DNA from: an uncultured Clostridium sp.
Lineage (GTDB): Bacteria; Bacillota; Clostridia; Clostridiales; Clostridiaceae
Direction: 5' to 3'
Length of the DNA: 56,146 nucleotides
Assembly (NCBI GenBank): GCA_903789665.1
Contig: CAIFEX010000023.1
Span: 1-56,146, forward strand
In this document: in pieces, positions 7,624 through 16,312 of the stretch
How the letters are laid out: each line of letters starts with the position of its first letter
Numbering within the stretch: position 1 is the first letter of the stretch
The notes under the pieces: model-generated
What the model saw: the letters and a program-made list of their open reading frames with translations, nothing else
Database searches by the model: none
Told to the model about the DNA's origin: nothing
Program-made: the position numbers and the translations under genes

Positions 7624-8268
7624 TTATGCAAAAAATTTGAATGCAGTCCATTTATAAAATACCAGACTTTTCTCCAGAATGGGAACAGCAAAAAATCTGT
7701 ATATGATCTCGGCCATCAGTACTGCAAAGATCAAATCCAAAATCACATGCTGCTTTACAAATTGTGTGGATAACATTATCAATACCGAGAAAAAATCTAT
7801 AATAAGTTTATTGGAGGATTTTTTCACTTCCCCCGCCCCTCTGTCAACAGCATAGCATGTCAGGACATGTATGCTCGGGAAACAGTTAAATGGTTTATCC
7901 AGCCTGTATGTCAGCCTTATAATACGTGAAAAGATATCATTTCCATAGACAGCAGGTCTTGGAACTGTAGTTTGAAAGAAAAAATAAATTACATAACACA
8001 GCATCATTCCCAGGACAATAGTTATTATAGTCTTATAGTAAGCTTCCCTGCAGTTAAGATAAATGTACAAAATACTCAAGATCACAAAAGGATACCACAT
8101 CCAATAGGGAATTATAAATTCTTTTATAAAGGGAACATCCCTGTCAAAACTGGTGACCAGATTATAACACCCGTTAATTGAATTATTCAATTTTCCATAC
8201 ATTATGTTCACAGCAGGTATGAGGAGCATCAGGCCCAAAGGCAAAAAATTTGCTTTTATGTTTTTCAT
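7624..8268 (-). CDS. PAP2-superfamily membrane phosphatase-like protein
   Basis: A 214-residue integral membrane protein with about six hydrophobic segments. The three PAP2 signature pieces are recognisable: VPRP at 102-105, PSIH at 131-134, and S-x5-KQH-x3-D with H174 and D178. The PSxH form with a later KQHxxxD resembles the inositol-phosphorylceramide-synthase-like branch (PAP2_C) rather than classic phosphatidic acid phosphatases. The substrate is likely a lipid phosphate or diphosphate at the membrane surface, but this is inference. The ATG is preceded by GGTGAAGT. It begins after the his-operon terminator and is therefore a separate transcription unit, with a possible TATAAT near 8310. 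Confidence 0.75.
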   Translation of the reverse strand: MKNIKANFLPLGLMLLIPAVNIMYGKLNNSINGCYNLVTSFDRDVPFIKEFIIPYWMWYPFVILSILYIYLNCREAYYKTIITIVLGMMLCYVIYFFFQTTVPRPAVYGNDIFSRIIRLTYRLDKPFNCFPSIHVLTCYAVDRGAGEVKKSSNKLIIDFFSVLIMLSTQFVKQHVILDLIFAVLMAEIIYRFFAVPILEKSLVFYKWTAFKFFA

Positions 8269-8377
8269 ACTTCACCAACTTTTACATTTTATACTACCTA
8301 TTATATTATAGGGAAGATCACTCGATTATTTAATACATAAATTTTAAATTATTTATTAAATATTTTGCAAAACAAGA

Positions 8378-8400
8378 GCCAGGGCACATGCGTCCCCGGC
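8378..8400 (-). terminator. Terminator of the histidine operon
   Basis: On the minus strand GCCGGGG pairs with CCCTGGC (one G-U pair) around a short loop, followed by TCTTGTTTT. It begins nine bases after the hisE stop codon. Confidence 0.65.
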
Positions 8401-8409
8401 ATCAAGATA

Positions 8410-8745
8410 TCAGTGTATTCCTTCCATGATCTTCCTTTCAGGTTTTTTATTGCATATTTTCTGTCTTCTTCTTTCAAGTTCCCGGGTTATATCCTCCAGG
8501 CTCACTTTCTGATTTGACATCAGGACCAAAAGATGATATATGAGATCACATATTTCGTATACTTCTTCTTTTTTATTGTCATTCTTACTGGCAATTATCA
8601 CCTCAGAAGCCTCTTCTCCAACTTTTTTAAGTATCTTGTCAATCCCCTCTCTAAAAAGATAATTCGTATAGGAACCCTCTATTGGATTTACCTTTCTATC
8701 TTCTATAACACCGCATAGTTCCTCCAATATTTTCTGTAATTCCAT
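8410..8745 (-). CDS. hisE: Phosphoribosyl-ATP pyrophosphatase
   Basis: A 111-residue MazG-like pyrophosphohydrolase that converts phosphoribosyl-ATP to phosphoribosyl-AMP, the second step of histidine synthesis. The conserved stretch KKVGEEASEVIIASKN, followed by EEVYEICDLIYHLLVLM, holds the acidic Mg-binding residues (EE-x2-E and E-x3-D). The frame extends to a GTG at 8757, but that codon abuts the AAAGGAG ribosome binding site; the ATG at 8745 has a workable spacing and gives the standard N-terminus. It is the last gene of the his operon, separate from hisI, whereas many bacteria carry a hisIE fusion. Confidence 0.93.
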   Translation of the reverse strand: MELQKILEELCGVIEDRKVNPIEGSYTNYLFREGIDKILKKVGEEASEVIIASKNDNKKEEVYEICDLIYHLLVLMSNQKVSLEDITRELERRRQKICNKKPERKIMEGIH

Positions 8746-8762
8746 TAAAATACACACTCCTT

Positions 8763-9092
8763 TTAATATAATTTCCTATAAAAACAGCTTCTTCTTCCTG
8801 TATGGCAAGCTGCTCCCACCTGCTTGACCTCTATCAAAATAGTGTCATAATCACAGTCAACTTTTATATTTTTTACATACTGATAATGTCCGGAAGTTTC
8901 ACCCTTATTCCACAGTTTGTTCCTGGATCTGCTCCAAAACCAGGTCTTCCCCGTTTCAATGGTTCTTTCAAGGGATTCCCTATTAACATATGCCAGCATA
9001 AGCACTTCACCATTTTCAAAATCCTGTACAATTGCCGGAACAAGACCTCCCGACTTTTTGAAATCCATATTGTCTAAAATTTTCCTATCCAT
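8763..9092 (-). CDS. hisI: Phosphoribosyl-AMP cyclohydrolase
   Basis: A 109-residue monofunctional HisI that opens the adenine ring of phosphoribosyl-AMP. Zinc and magnesium ligands are present: C80 with the neighbouring D79, D81 and D83 (VDCDYD), then C96 and C103 in [13 protein letters not shown]. The [19 protein letters not shown] block at 51-69 is the substrate-binding signature. The ATG at 9092 follows AAAGGTGA. It lies in the his operon between hisF and hisE. Confidence 0.95.
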   Translation of the reverse strand: MDRKILDNMDFKKSGGLVPAIVQDFENGEVLMLAYVNRESLERTIETGKTWFWSRSRNKLWNKGETSGHYQYVKNIKVDCDYDTILIEVKQVGAACHTGRRSCFYRKLY

Positions 9093-9135
9093 CCACTGTC
9101 ACCTTTTCTGATTCAAACTATAAAATGCAAATATA

Positions 9136-9897
9136 TTACATCCTGACTGGAACATCCCTGTCCTTAAGATACTGTTTGACATCACAAACAGTAAGTTCTC
9201 CATAGTGAAACAGTGAAGCCGCCAGCGCCGCATCTGCACCCGTCTCATTGAACACACGATAAAAATCCTTTAGAGAACCGCATCCTCCGGAAGCTATTAC
9301 GGGAATATTTACGGCACTGCATACGGCTCTGGTAAGTTCTATGTCATATCCACCTTCAGTGCCATCTGCATCCATACTCGTCAAGAGCACCTCTCCCGCT
9401 CCCAGGCTTTCCGCTTTTTTAATCCACTCTACTGCGTCCATGCCGGTATTTTCCCTGCCGCCTTCTACAAACACGTCCCACCCTTTTTTATTCTTCCTCT
9501 TTTTAACATCCACTGCCACTACCACGCACTGGGAACCAAATTTATCCGCAGCTTCATATATCAATCCTGGGTTTTTTACAGCAGAAGAATTTACTGAAAT
9601 CTTATCGGCTCCTGCCCTGAGTATGTTCTTAAAATCATCTAAGCTGGATATTCCACCGCCCACCGTAAGGGGGATAAATACTTTTTCAGCTGTTTTCTCC
9701 ACCAGATTCACTATTGTCTTCCTTTTTTCATGAGTGGCCGTAATATCCAAAAATACTATCTCATCTGCCCCCTGCTTGTCGTAGTGCTGGGCTATTTTCA
9801 CAGGATCTCCCACATCCTGCAGGTCAACAAAATTTATTCCCTTGACAACCTTGCCCATGTCAACATCCAGGCAGGGAATTATTCTTTTGGTAAGCAA
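9136..9897 (-). CDS. hisF: Imidazole glycerol phosphate synthase, cyclase subunit
   Basis: A 253-residue (beta/alpha)8 barrel that uses ammonia delivered by HisH to form imidazole glycerol phosphate and AICAR. The N-terminus [12 protein letters not shown] carries catalytic D11, and VVVAVDVKK carries the second catalytic Asp near residue 130. Phosphate-binding loops GGGISS and ASGGCGS are visible. The start is TTG; RBS AAAGGGGTG overlaps the end of hisC, and hisC stops four bases before. HisH is encoded three genes upstream in the same operon. Confidence 0.95.
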   Translation of the reverse strand: MLTKRIIPCLDVDMGKVVKGINFVDLQDVGDPVKIAQHYDKQGADEIVFLDITATHEKRKTIVNLVEKTAEKVFIPLTVGGGISSLDDFKNILRAGADKISVNSSAVKNPGLIYEAADKFGSQCVVVAVDVKKRKNKKGWDVFVEGGRENTGMDAVEWIKKAESLGAGEVLLTSMDADGTEGGYDIELTRAVCSAVNIPVIASGGCGSLKDFYRVFNETGADAALAASLFHYGELTVCDVKQYLKDRDVPVRM

Positions 9898-9900
9898 GCA

Positions 9901-10968
9901 TTACACCCCTTTCCCTATAATTTCCTTGACTTTTTCTATAAAAACATTCATATCATTATCCGAGCCTATGGTCACTCTCATGTAATTGTCTATTCTATCT
10001 TTATCAAAATACCTTACAAGAACACCTTTTTCCCTTAATTTTGCAAAGAGTTCCCTGGCGGCAAAGAGAGGATGAGTTATAAATATAAAGTTTGATTTTG
10101 AAGGTATGACTTTAAACCCCAGCTTCTCCAGCCGTCTTACGGTTGTTTCCCTTGTACTTACTATTTTTCCCACACATTCTTCAAAATACTTCTCATCTTC
10201 CATGGCAGCTACTGCAGCAGCATTTGAAACTCTGTTTACAGTATAGGAGTTAAAAGAATTTTTTATTCTGTTGAGCCCCTCAATAAGCTCCTCCTGCCCC
10301 AGTGCAAATCCCACACGGAGCCCGGCTAGAGAGCGGGATTTGGATAAGGTCTGCACTACCAGCAAGTTGGGATAATCCTTTATAAGGCCAACCACGGAGT
10401 TTCCTCCAAAATCCACATAGGCTTCATCTATTATGACTACCCTATCTCTGTTATTTTTTAAAATTTCCCTTATTTTCTCGGTATCCATGCACCTTCCCGT
10501 AGGAGCATTCGGATTTGGAAATACCACTCCACCATTTGATTTCAGGAATTCTTCAACCGGAATCGAAAAATCTTCATTCAGCTTTGCCAATCTGTACTTT
10601 ATACCATACAGGCCGGCATATACGGGATAAAAGCTGTAGCTAACATCCGGAAATACTATGGCTTCATCTCCATTAAAGAATGCCAGAAAAGACATCGCCA
10701 AAACTTCATCGGAGCCGTTTCCCACAAAAACCTGATCACTTCTCAAACCGTAATAGGAGGAAATAGTTTTTCTAAGCCTGTCACAGTTCGGATCCGGATA
10801 CAACCTGATATCTTCATCTGCCGCACTTTTTATGGCATTTAACACTTTGGGCGACGGTGCATAAGGACTTTCATTGGTGTTTAATTTTATATATTTTTTG
10901 TCTTTAGGCTGTTCACCGCACACATAGGGTGTTATGCTTTCTGTAGTTTTACTCCAGTACTTGCCCAT
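9901..10968 (-). CDS. hisC: Histidinol-phosphate aminotransferase
   Basis: A 355-residue fold-type I PLP enzyme that transaminates imidazole acetol phosphate to histidinol phosphate. The family markers are KLNTNESPYAPSP near residue 27, the GSDEV loop, the PNPNAPTG motif that contacts PLP, DEAYVDFGG, and the lysine that binds PLP in TLSKSRSLAGLRVG. The ATG follows GAAGGTGAT with ideal spacing. It sits inside the his operon between hisA and hisF. Confidence 0.95.
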   Translation of the reverse strand: MGKYWSKTTESITPYVCGEQPKDKKYIKLNTNESPYAPSPKVLNAIKSAADEDIRLYPDPNCDRLRKTISSYYGLRSDQVFVGNGSDEVLAMSFLAFFNGDEAIVFPDVSYSFYPVYAGLYGIKYRLAKLNEDFSIPVEEFLKSNGGVVFPNPNAPTGRCMDTEKIREILKNNRDRVVIIDEAYVDFGGNSVVGLIKDYPNLLVVQTLSKSRSLAGLRVGFALGQEELIEGLNRIKNSFNSYTVNRVSNAAAVAAMEDEKYFEECVGKIVSTRETTVRRLEKLGFKVIPSKSNFIFITHPLFAARELFAKLREKGVLVRYFDKDRIDNYMRVTIGSDNDMNVFIEKVKEIIGKGV

Positions 10969-10990
10969 AATTTATCACCTTCTATTAATT

Positions 10991-11704
10991 TTACCTGAAT
11001 AATTCTATAGAACTTTTTAAATCTATATTTCCTGCATACAGGGCCTTGCCTACAATTGCTCCATATATGCCCATTTTATCTATGTTCTGTAAATCCTCTA
11101 TGTTCTTAATCCCACCAGAAGCTATTATTCTACAGCTGACGGAATTTTGAATTTTTGAAAGCTGTTTTAGACTGGGTCCCCCAAGGGTTCCATCTTTACT
11201 TATGTCCGTAAATATAATGGTTTTAACTCCTATATACTCCATCTGCCTTGCAAAATCCGTATACTCCACATTACTTATATTTGTCCAGCCATTTACTGCA
11301 ACTTTTTCATCTTTTGCATCTATTCCCACGGCTATTTTCCCGTCATATTTTTTTACAGCATCTTTTACAAATCCGGGATCTTTTAAAGCTGCAGTCCCAA
11401 GTATCACTCTTGATACCCCAAGTTGTACAAGACTTTCCACGGTACTCAAATTCCTTATACCTCCTCCAAGTTCCACTGGAATCTGAGATGTTTTTATAAC
11501 TTCTGATATAGCTTCTTTATTTTTTATCTTTCCATCAAGAGCCCCGTCCAAATCAACCATATGGATATACTCTGCACCGGCTTTTTTAAAATCCAGCGCT
11601 ATCTTTACCGGATCATCCCCCACCACATCCAATTTTTCAAATTTACCCTGATACAGCCTGACACATTTGCCGTTTTTCAAGTCTATTGCCGGAAGTATCA
11701 ACAT
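10991..11704 (-). CDS. hisA: ProFAR isomerase (HisA)
   Basis: A 237-residue half-barrel-duplicated TIM barrel that isomerises ProFAR to PRFAR. Catalytic D8 lies in [17 protein letters not shown] and the second catalytic Asp in [15 protein letters not shown]. The phosphate loops GGGIRN and ASGGIKN are intact. The ATG follows GAGGAGG. hisH ends 29 bases upstream and hisC begins 22 bases downstream, so translation is tightly linked within the operon. Confidence 0.95.
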   Translation of the reverse strand: MLILPAIDLKNGKCVRLYQGKFEKLDVVGDDPVKIALDFKKAGAEYIHMVDLDGALDGKIKNKEAISEVIKTSQIPVELGGGIRNLSTVESLVQLGVSRVILGTAALKDPGFVKDAVKKYDGKIAVGIDAKDEKVAVNGWTNISNVEYTDFARQMEYIGVKTIIFTDISKDGTLGGPSLKQLSKIQNSVSCRIIASGGIKNIEDLQNIDKMGIYGAIVGKALYAGNIDLKSSIELFR

Positions 11705-11733
11705 ACTAGAATTCCTCCTCAGATCTCTACAGT

Positions 11734-12342
11734 TTAAACTGTCATATCTATAAAATTTTTTAATATTCTCATACCTACACTGCCGCTTTTTTCCGGGTGA
11801 AATTGAGTTCCATAGACGCTGCCCCTATTGACTACGGCAGGTATATCTACCTCTCCGTAGACGCTGTGGGCACTTAAATCTCCGCCGAATTTAAGTTTTC
11901 CATAATAGGAATGCACAAAATACACATAACTATTCTCCGGAATACCCTTTAAAATTTCACATTGCCTGTCAATTATCAAATTATTCCATCCCATATGGGG
12001 TATTTTTATATCTCCATGCAGTTTGACTATTTTCCCCCATATAAGTCCAAGTCCTTCACACTCTTCTATTTCCTCTCCCGCATCAAACAAGAGCTGCATG
12101 CCAAGGCATATTCCAATAAGAGGTTTTCCTCTTTCAGATTCTTCTTTCAGGATTTTGTCCAAATTCCTTTTTCTTAAATTTTTCATGGCCTCGGGAAAAG
12201 CACCCACCCCGGGGAGTATAATTCCACTGCTGTTTTTTATTTCACATTCATCTGAAGTTATCTTATTATCCGCCCCAATATAATCAAGTGCTTTTTGAAC
12301 GCTCTTCAAATTTCCCATGCCATAATCCACAATACAGATCAA
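11734..12342 (-). CDS. hisH: Imidazole glycerol phosphate synthase, glutaminase subunit
   Basis: A 202-residue class I glutamine amidotransferase that supplies ammonia to HisF. The nucleophile is C79 in GICLGMQLL, and the His-Glu pair is in TQFHPEKSG near the C-terminus. The N-terminal [15 protein letters not shown] is the HisH signature. The start is TTG, preceded by AAAGGTGG with seven bases between. The short spacer to hisB contains the repeated motif TTTACAG, also found in the palindrome near 35.3 kb. Confidence 0.95.
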   Translation of the reverse strand: MICIVDYGMGNLKSVQKALDYIGADNKITSDECEIKNSSGIILPGVGAFPEAMKNLRKRNLDKILKEESERGKPLIGICLGMQLLFDAGEEIEECEGLGLIWGKIVKLHGDIKIPHMGWNNLIIDRQCEILKGIPENSYVYFVHSYYGKLKFGGDLSAHSVYGEVDIPAVVNRGSVYGTQFHPEKSGSVGMRILKNFIDMTV

Positions 12343-12378
12343 TTTAAAACCACCTTTTTACAATTTACAGTTTACAGT

Positions 12379-12963
12379 TCAAAGGCTGCCTTTGGTAGAC
12401 ATTACCCCTTTTATACTTCTGTCCACAGTCACTGCCTCTCTAAATGCATGCCCAAAAGCTTTAAATATTCCCTCTATCATATGGTGTGTGTTTCTACCAT
12501 AAAGCACCTTTACATGAAGTGTCATATCTGCGTTAAAAGCCAAGGCCCTAAAAAACTCTTCCACAAGTTCCGTATCCATCTGTCCAACCTTTTCGGCGGG
12601 AAAATCGGCGTCAAATACAAGATACGGCCTCCCGCTTAAATCCACGCATACCATAGATAAGCTTTCATCCATAGGTACAAAAAACGTACCGTATCTCTTT
12701 ATATTTCTTTTATTTCCCAGGGCATTTTCTATACATTTTCCCAGGACAATTCCCGTATCCTCCACGGTGTGGTGAAAATCCACATCCAGATCACCTTTTG
12801 CCAGTACATCCAAATCCACTGTTCCATGTTTTGCCACCAGAGAAAGCATATGATTAAAAAAACCTATTCCCGTATTCACATGATTCTCTCCGCTGCCGTC
12901 CAGATCTATTTTTATCTGTATATCTGTTTCAAGGGTTTGCCTGGAAATCTTTCCTACTCTCAT
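12379..12963 (-). CDS. hisB: Imidazoleglycerol-phosphate dehydratase
   Basis: A 194-residue monofunctional Mn-dependent dehydratase. It shows the two His-rich metal signatures: DFHHTVEDTG and HHMIEGIFKAFGHAFREA, plus GIGFFNHML near residue 32. There is no HAD phosphatase domain, so it does not supply histidinol-phosphatase activity as the E. coli HisB fusion does. That leaves the histidinol-phosphatase step to a separate protein, probably the PHP protein at 5.2-6.0 kb. The ATG follows AGGAGGAGG. Confidence 0.95.
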   Translation of the reverse strand: MRVGKISRQTLETDIQIKIDLDGSGENHVNTGIGFFNHMLSLVAKHGTVDLDVLAKGDLDVDFHHTVEDTGIVLGKCIENALGNKRNIKRYGTFFVPMDESLSMVCVDLSGRPYLVFDADFPAEKVGQMDTELVEEFFRALAFNADMTLHVKVLYGRNTHHMIEGIFKAFGHAFREAVTVDRSIKGVMSTKGSL

Positions 12964-12986
12964 AAAAATGTCCTCCTCCTTATCTG

Positions 12987-14294
12987 TTATCCTTCCATTC
13001 TGACTTTTATGGAATTTGCATGAGCCGTAAGCCCTTCTGATCTGGCAAGTTCCATTATATCGCCGCTTACTTTCAGAAGTGACTTTTTAGAATAGTGGGT
13101 AAAGCTGAATTTTTTTATAAAATCATCCACTGAAAGGGGTGAGAAAAACTTTGCTGTCCCGCCAGTTGGAAGTATATGGTTCGGACCTGCCATGTAATCC
13201 CCGAGAGGTTCCGGTGAAAAGTTTCCCATAAACACCGAACCCGCATTTTTAACTTCCCCCAATATTGAAAATGGATCTGATATACACAGTTCCAAGTGCT
13301 CTGGTGCTATCCTGTTGGCCAAATCTACACCTTCCTCTACACTGCTAACTACAAACACAGCACCTCTGTTTTTCAAAGACTGCAGTATAATGTCCTTTCT
13401 CTCAAGGGTTCCTATCTGTTTTACAAGTTCTTCCTTTACTTTGAGAGCTAATTTTTCAGAAGTCACGGCCAGCACTGCAGATGCAAGCACATCATGTTCT
13501 GCCTGGGACATCATATCTGCGGCTAAATAACGTGGATCTGCACTTTTATCTGCAATTATGAATATTTCACTCGGACCCGCTATCATATCTATATCTACAA
13601 AACCATATACGCTTTTTTTAGCCATGGCCACATATATATTTCCCGGGCCAACTATTTTATCAACCTTACAGATCGTCTCAGTACCAAAAGCCAATGCACC
13701 TATGGCCTGAGCCCCGCCGGCCTTATAAATTTTATTTACCCCTGCCAAATCTGCAGCTGCCAAAATTTTAGGATTTACAGTTCCATCCTTCAATGGCGGT
13801 GTAACCATGGTAATGTCCCTGACTCCTGCAACTTTGGCAGGAAGGGCGTTCATAAGTACAGAAGAGGGATACGCAGCCGTACCTCCTGGTACATATATGC
13901 CTACTTTCTCTAATGGCCTGACCTGCTGCCCCAATATCACCCCATTGTCACCGGTAACCATCCAGGAATTTCTCTTCTGCCTTTCATGGAAGAAAATTAT
14001 ATTTTTAGCTGCCGCCTTCAATGCTTTTATAAATTTACTCCCTGAAGCTTCATAGGCGTCTTTTATTTCTTGATCAGTTACAAGAATATTACTTTTGTTT
14101 ATTTTTTTACTGTCAAATCTGCCTGTATACTTTATGAGAGCTCTATCTCCATTTTCTCTTATGTCTTTTAATATTCCTCCGACTGTTTCAGTTACATTTT
14201 GTTGATTTTTTTCTTCTCTATTTCTGAAATTATCCAGGTATTTTTTTCCTTTTTCAGTATTTGCAAATATTATATTTACAATATCATCTGCCAT
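12987..14294 (-). CDS. hisD: Histidinol dehydrogenase
   Basis: A 435-residue NAD-dependent enzyme that oxidises L-histidinol to histidine in two steps. Family landmarks include [51 protein letters not shown], and the zinc-binding regions [17 protein letters not shown] and [10 protein letters not shown]. The length is typical. The ATG follows AGGAGGAG with ideal spacing. It is the third gene of the operon, 10 bases after hisG. Confidence 0.96.
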   Translation of the reverse strand: MADDIVNIIFANTEKGKKYLDNFRNREEKNQQNVTETVGGILKDIRENGDRALIKYTGRFDSKKINKSNILVTDQEIKDAYEASGSKFIKALKAAAKNIIFFHERQKRNSWMVTGDNGVILGQQVRPLEKVGIYVPGGTAAYPSSVLMNALPAKVAGVRDITMVTPPLKDGTVNPKILAAADLAGVNKIYKAGGAQAIGALAFGTETICKVDKIVGPGNIYVAMAKKSVYGFVDIDMIAGPSEIFIIADKSADPRYLAADMMSQAEHDVLASAVLAVTSEKLALKVKEELVKQIGTLERKDIILQSLKNRGAVFVVSSVEEGVDLANRIAPEHLELCISDPFSILGEVKNAGSVFMGNFSPEPLGDYMAGPNHILPTGGTAKFFSPLSVDDFIKKFSFTHYSKKSLLKVSGDIMELARSEGLTAHANSIKVRMEG

Positions 14295-14304
14295 TGTTCT
14301 CCTC

Positions 14305-14964
14305 CTAACTCAAAACCTTTCCTCTGGTATTTACCTGTATTTGGACTCTATCTATTATTGTCTGTATCTCACTTTTTTTCATCTTCATGCTGGCCACATT
14401 GACTACCATCCTGGCACTTATGCTGCATATGTCCTTGTAAATAACAAGCCCGTTCTCCCTCAAGGTGTTTCCTGTCTCAACTATATCAACTATAGCGTCC
14501 GAAAGTCCCAGTATAGGAGCCAGTTCCACAGAACCCTCTATCTTTATGATTTCAACATCCTGCCCTAGTTTTCTAAAATAATTTCTGGCTACATTCGGGT
14601 ATTTCGTCGCAACTTTCTTCCTGTTGTAGCCGGAATAGAAATTGGAATTCTTGGGACCAGCCAGTGAAAACTTACACCGCCCGAATCCAAGATCCAGTAC
14701 TTCATAAAAATTCTTATTCTGTTCAAGAAGTGTGTCTTTTCCCACTATTCCCATATCGACCACTCCATGTTCTATATAGGTGAGTACATCTTGAGCTTTT
14801 ACCAGAACAAAATCTATATTATCCTTATAATCGTGAAATATAAGCTTTCTGCCCTTGTTCATAATTGCACTGCAGTCTATGTGTGCCCTCTGGAACATAT
14901 TAACTGCCTCTTTTTCAATTCTCCCTTTAGTTAGAGCTATTCGCACTTTTTTCACATTTACCAT
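14305..14964 (-). CDS. hisG: ATP phosphoribosyltransferase, short form catalytic subunit
   Basis: A 219-residue HisG of the short class, which lacks the C-terminal regulatory domain and requires HisZ for activity and feedback control. It joins ATP and PRPP in the first step of histidine synthesis. Recognisable parts are RIALTKGRI at the N-terminus, the DMGIVGKDTL loop, and the PRPP loop DAIVDIVETGNTLRENGL. Its start codon abuts the hisZ stop. This coupling fits the HisG/HisZ complex needing matched amounts. Confidence 0.95.
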   Translation of the reverse strand: MVNVKKVRIALTKGRIEKEAVNMFQRAHIDCSAIMNKGRKLIFHDYKDNIDFVLVKAQDVLTYIEHGVVDMGIVGKDTLLEQNKNFYEVLDLGFGRCKFSLAGPKNSNFYSGYNRKKVATKYPNVARNYFRKLGQDVEIIKIEGSVELAPILGLSDAIVDIVETGNTLRENGLVIYKDICSISARMVVNVASMKMKKSEIQTIIDRVQIQVNTRGKVLS

Positions 14965-16155
14965 TTAATTTTTTCCATCCCCTATTTTAATAAATTCCAT
15001 ATCCTTCTCATCTGCATATTTCCTTGCTTCTCTCTCATCATCAATAAGGCTCATTTCTGCAATTATACCGTCATTTCTAAATTTAAGAGCTTTTTCATAC
15101 GCACTTTCAAAATCTTTTTTATCACAGTATATCAGTACTTTTTTATGTATTTCATTACAAAATCCATTACTGAATTCAAGTGCGGCCATTACTCCATCCA
15201 CATCTATGGCAAAACCCACAGCAGGTTCCTCATCTCCAAACTGACCTATCAAATTATCATATCTGCCTCCACTTAATATGTCCTCCCCAAAGCCATGAGT
15301 ATAACCTCTGAATATTATCCCGGTATAGTAATCCATATGGTATGCCATACCCAGATCTACGGCCAAATACCTCTCAAGCCCTGTACTTTTTACAGTTTTA
15401 TATACTTTTTCAATATCTTCAAGACATTTTAAAGCTTCTTCATTGCCGGTAATATCAGCTGCCTTTTCAATTGCCTCCACACCCCCAAAGAGCCCAGGCA
15501 GTTCGCTTAAAATATTAAAAGAATCTTTATCAAGCCTGTCCCTATTTGCACGCAGTATTTTTTTTAGCAATGTAAAATTTTTCATATCTATGCTTTTTCT
15601 CAGCTCCTCTTTTATCTCAGCATCTACATTCAGCGGTTTTACCAGAGCATTAAACAGCTTGGCATGACCAATTTCTATTTTGAAATTTTTAAGGCCGCAA
15701 TTCAGAAGGCACGTTATTCCAGTCATTATAACCTCTGCATCTGCAGCAATATTATCCGCCCCTATAATCTCAATACCCGACTGGGTTATTTCACTGTTTT
15801 TCCCTTTCAAACTTTCACTTGCCCTGTATACATTCGAGTTATAGCACAATCTGAGAGGATGAATCACCTTTTCCAGTTTCGTCCCTGCAATTCTTGCAAT
15901 AGGCGTAGTCATATCAGCTTTCAGCACCAGGATTCTTCCCTGCCTGTCAATCAATTTGTATATTCTCTCCTGAGGCACTATGGAATTTTTCCCGCTGAAG
16001 GTGTCATAGAATTCCAGGGTAGGAGATTTTACCTCCATGTATCCGCTGGATACATAAATTTTTCTCAATATATTTTCTAAATTTATTTTTTTGCTGCATT
16101 CTTCAAATAAAATATCCTTTGTTCCGTCAGGTATATACCCCTTCCAATTGCCCAT
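14965..16155 (-). CDS. hisZ: ATP phosphoribosyltransferase regulatory subunit
   Basis: A 396-residue histidyl-tRNA-synthetase paralogue that activates the short HisG and mediates feedback by histidine. It keeps class II core pieces (LKADMTTPIARI, GIEIIGADNI, AVDLGMAYHMDYYTGIIFRGY, LSGGRYDNLIGQFG) but has no full anticodon-binding domain. The GTG at 16164 directly follows the AAGGAA ribosome binding site, so the ATG at 16155, eight bases after AAGGAAG, is preferred. It is the first gene of the his operon, preceded by a good promoter and a short leader. Confidence 0.93.
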   Translation of the reverse strand: MGNWKGYIPDGTKDILFEECSKKINLENILRKIYVSSGYMEVKSPTLEFYDTFSGKNSIVPQERIYKLIDRQGRILVLKADMTTPIARIAGTKLEKVIHPLRLCYNSNVYRASESLKGKNSEITQSGIEIIGADNIAADAEVIMTGITCLLNCGLKNFKIEIGHAKLFNALVKPLNVDAEIKEELRKSIDMKNFTLLKKILRANRDRLDKDSFNILSELPGLFGGVEAIEKAADITGNEEALKCLEDIEKVYKTVKSTGLERYLAVDLGMAYHMDYYTGIIFRGYTHGFGEDILSGGRYDNLIGQFGDEEPAVGFAIDVDGVMAALEFSNGFCNEIHKKVLIYCDKKDFESAYEKALKFRNDGIIAEMSLIDDEREARKYADEKDMEFIKIGDGKN

Positions 16156-16176
16156 AGAGTCCACTTCCTTATTTTA

Positions 16177-16218
16177 TCATGCTAATCTTTTAATTCGGTG
16201 AAGTATAAAATTAGCCAT
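16177..16218 (-). other. Thirteen-codon reading frame and dyad in the his leader
   Basis: The predicted transcript starts near 16218, right at an ATG opening a 13-codon frame with a single His codon that ends just before the hisZ ribosome binding site. Inside it GCTAAT (16181-16186) and ATTAGC (16210-16215) form an inverted repeat extended by A/T pairs. One His codon is too few for classic attenuation, and no T-box core is present. Translation is doubtful because there is no ribosome binding site. Confidence 0.25.
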
Positions 16219-16225
16219 TGATGTT

Positions 16226-16254
16226 ATTTTACCAGTTAATTTATAAAATATCAA
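16226..16254 (-). promoter_or_regulatory. Sigma-A promoter of the his operon
   Basis: On the minus strand TTGATA (16249-16254), 17 bases, then TAAAAT (16226-16231). The leader to hisZ is about 65 bases. It lies just downstream of the degV terminator. Confidence 0.7.
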
Positions 16255-16263
16255 TACAAATAA

Positions 16264-16299
16264 TAAAAAAAAGCGCCAGATATCTGGTGCTTTTTTTAT
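16264..16299 (-). terminator. Terminator after degV
   Basis: GCACCAGA and TCTGGCGC arms on the minus strand, flanked by long A and T runs, so an 8-bp GC stem with one mismatch extends into A-T pairs. A seven-to-eight base T-run follows. It insulates degV from the his promoter. Confidence 0.8.
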
Positions 16300-16312
16300 A
16301 TAAATCAATAGT

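Noticed and set aside
16156-16260. T-box or other riboswitch before the his operon
   Set aside because: The leader is too short and has no T-box core sequence or specifier-loop structure.
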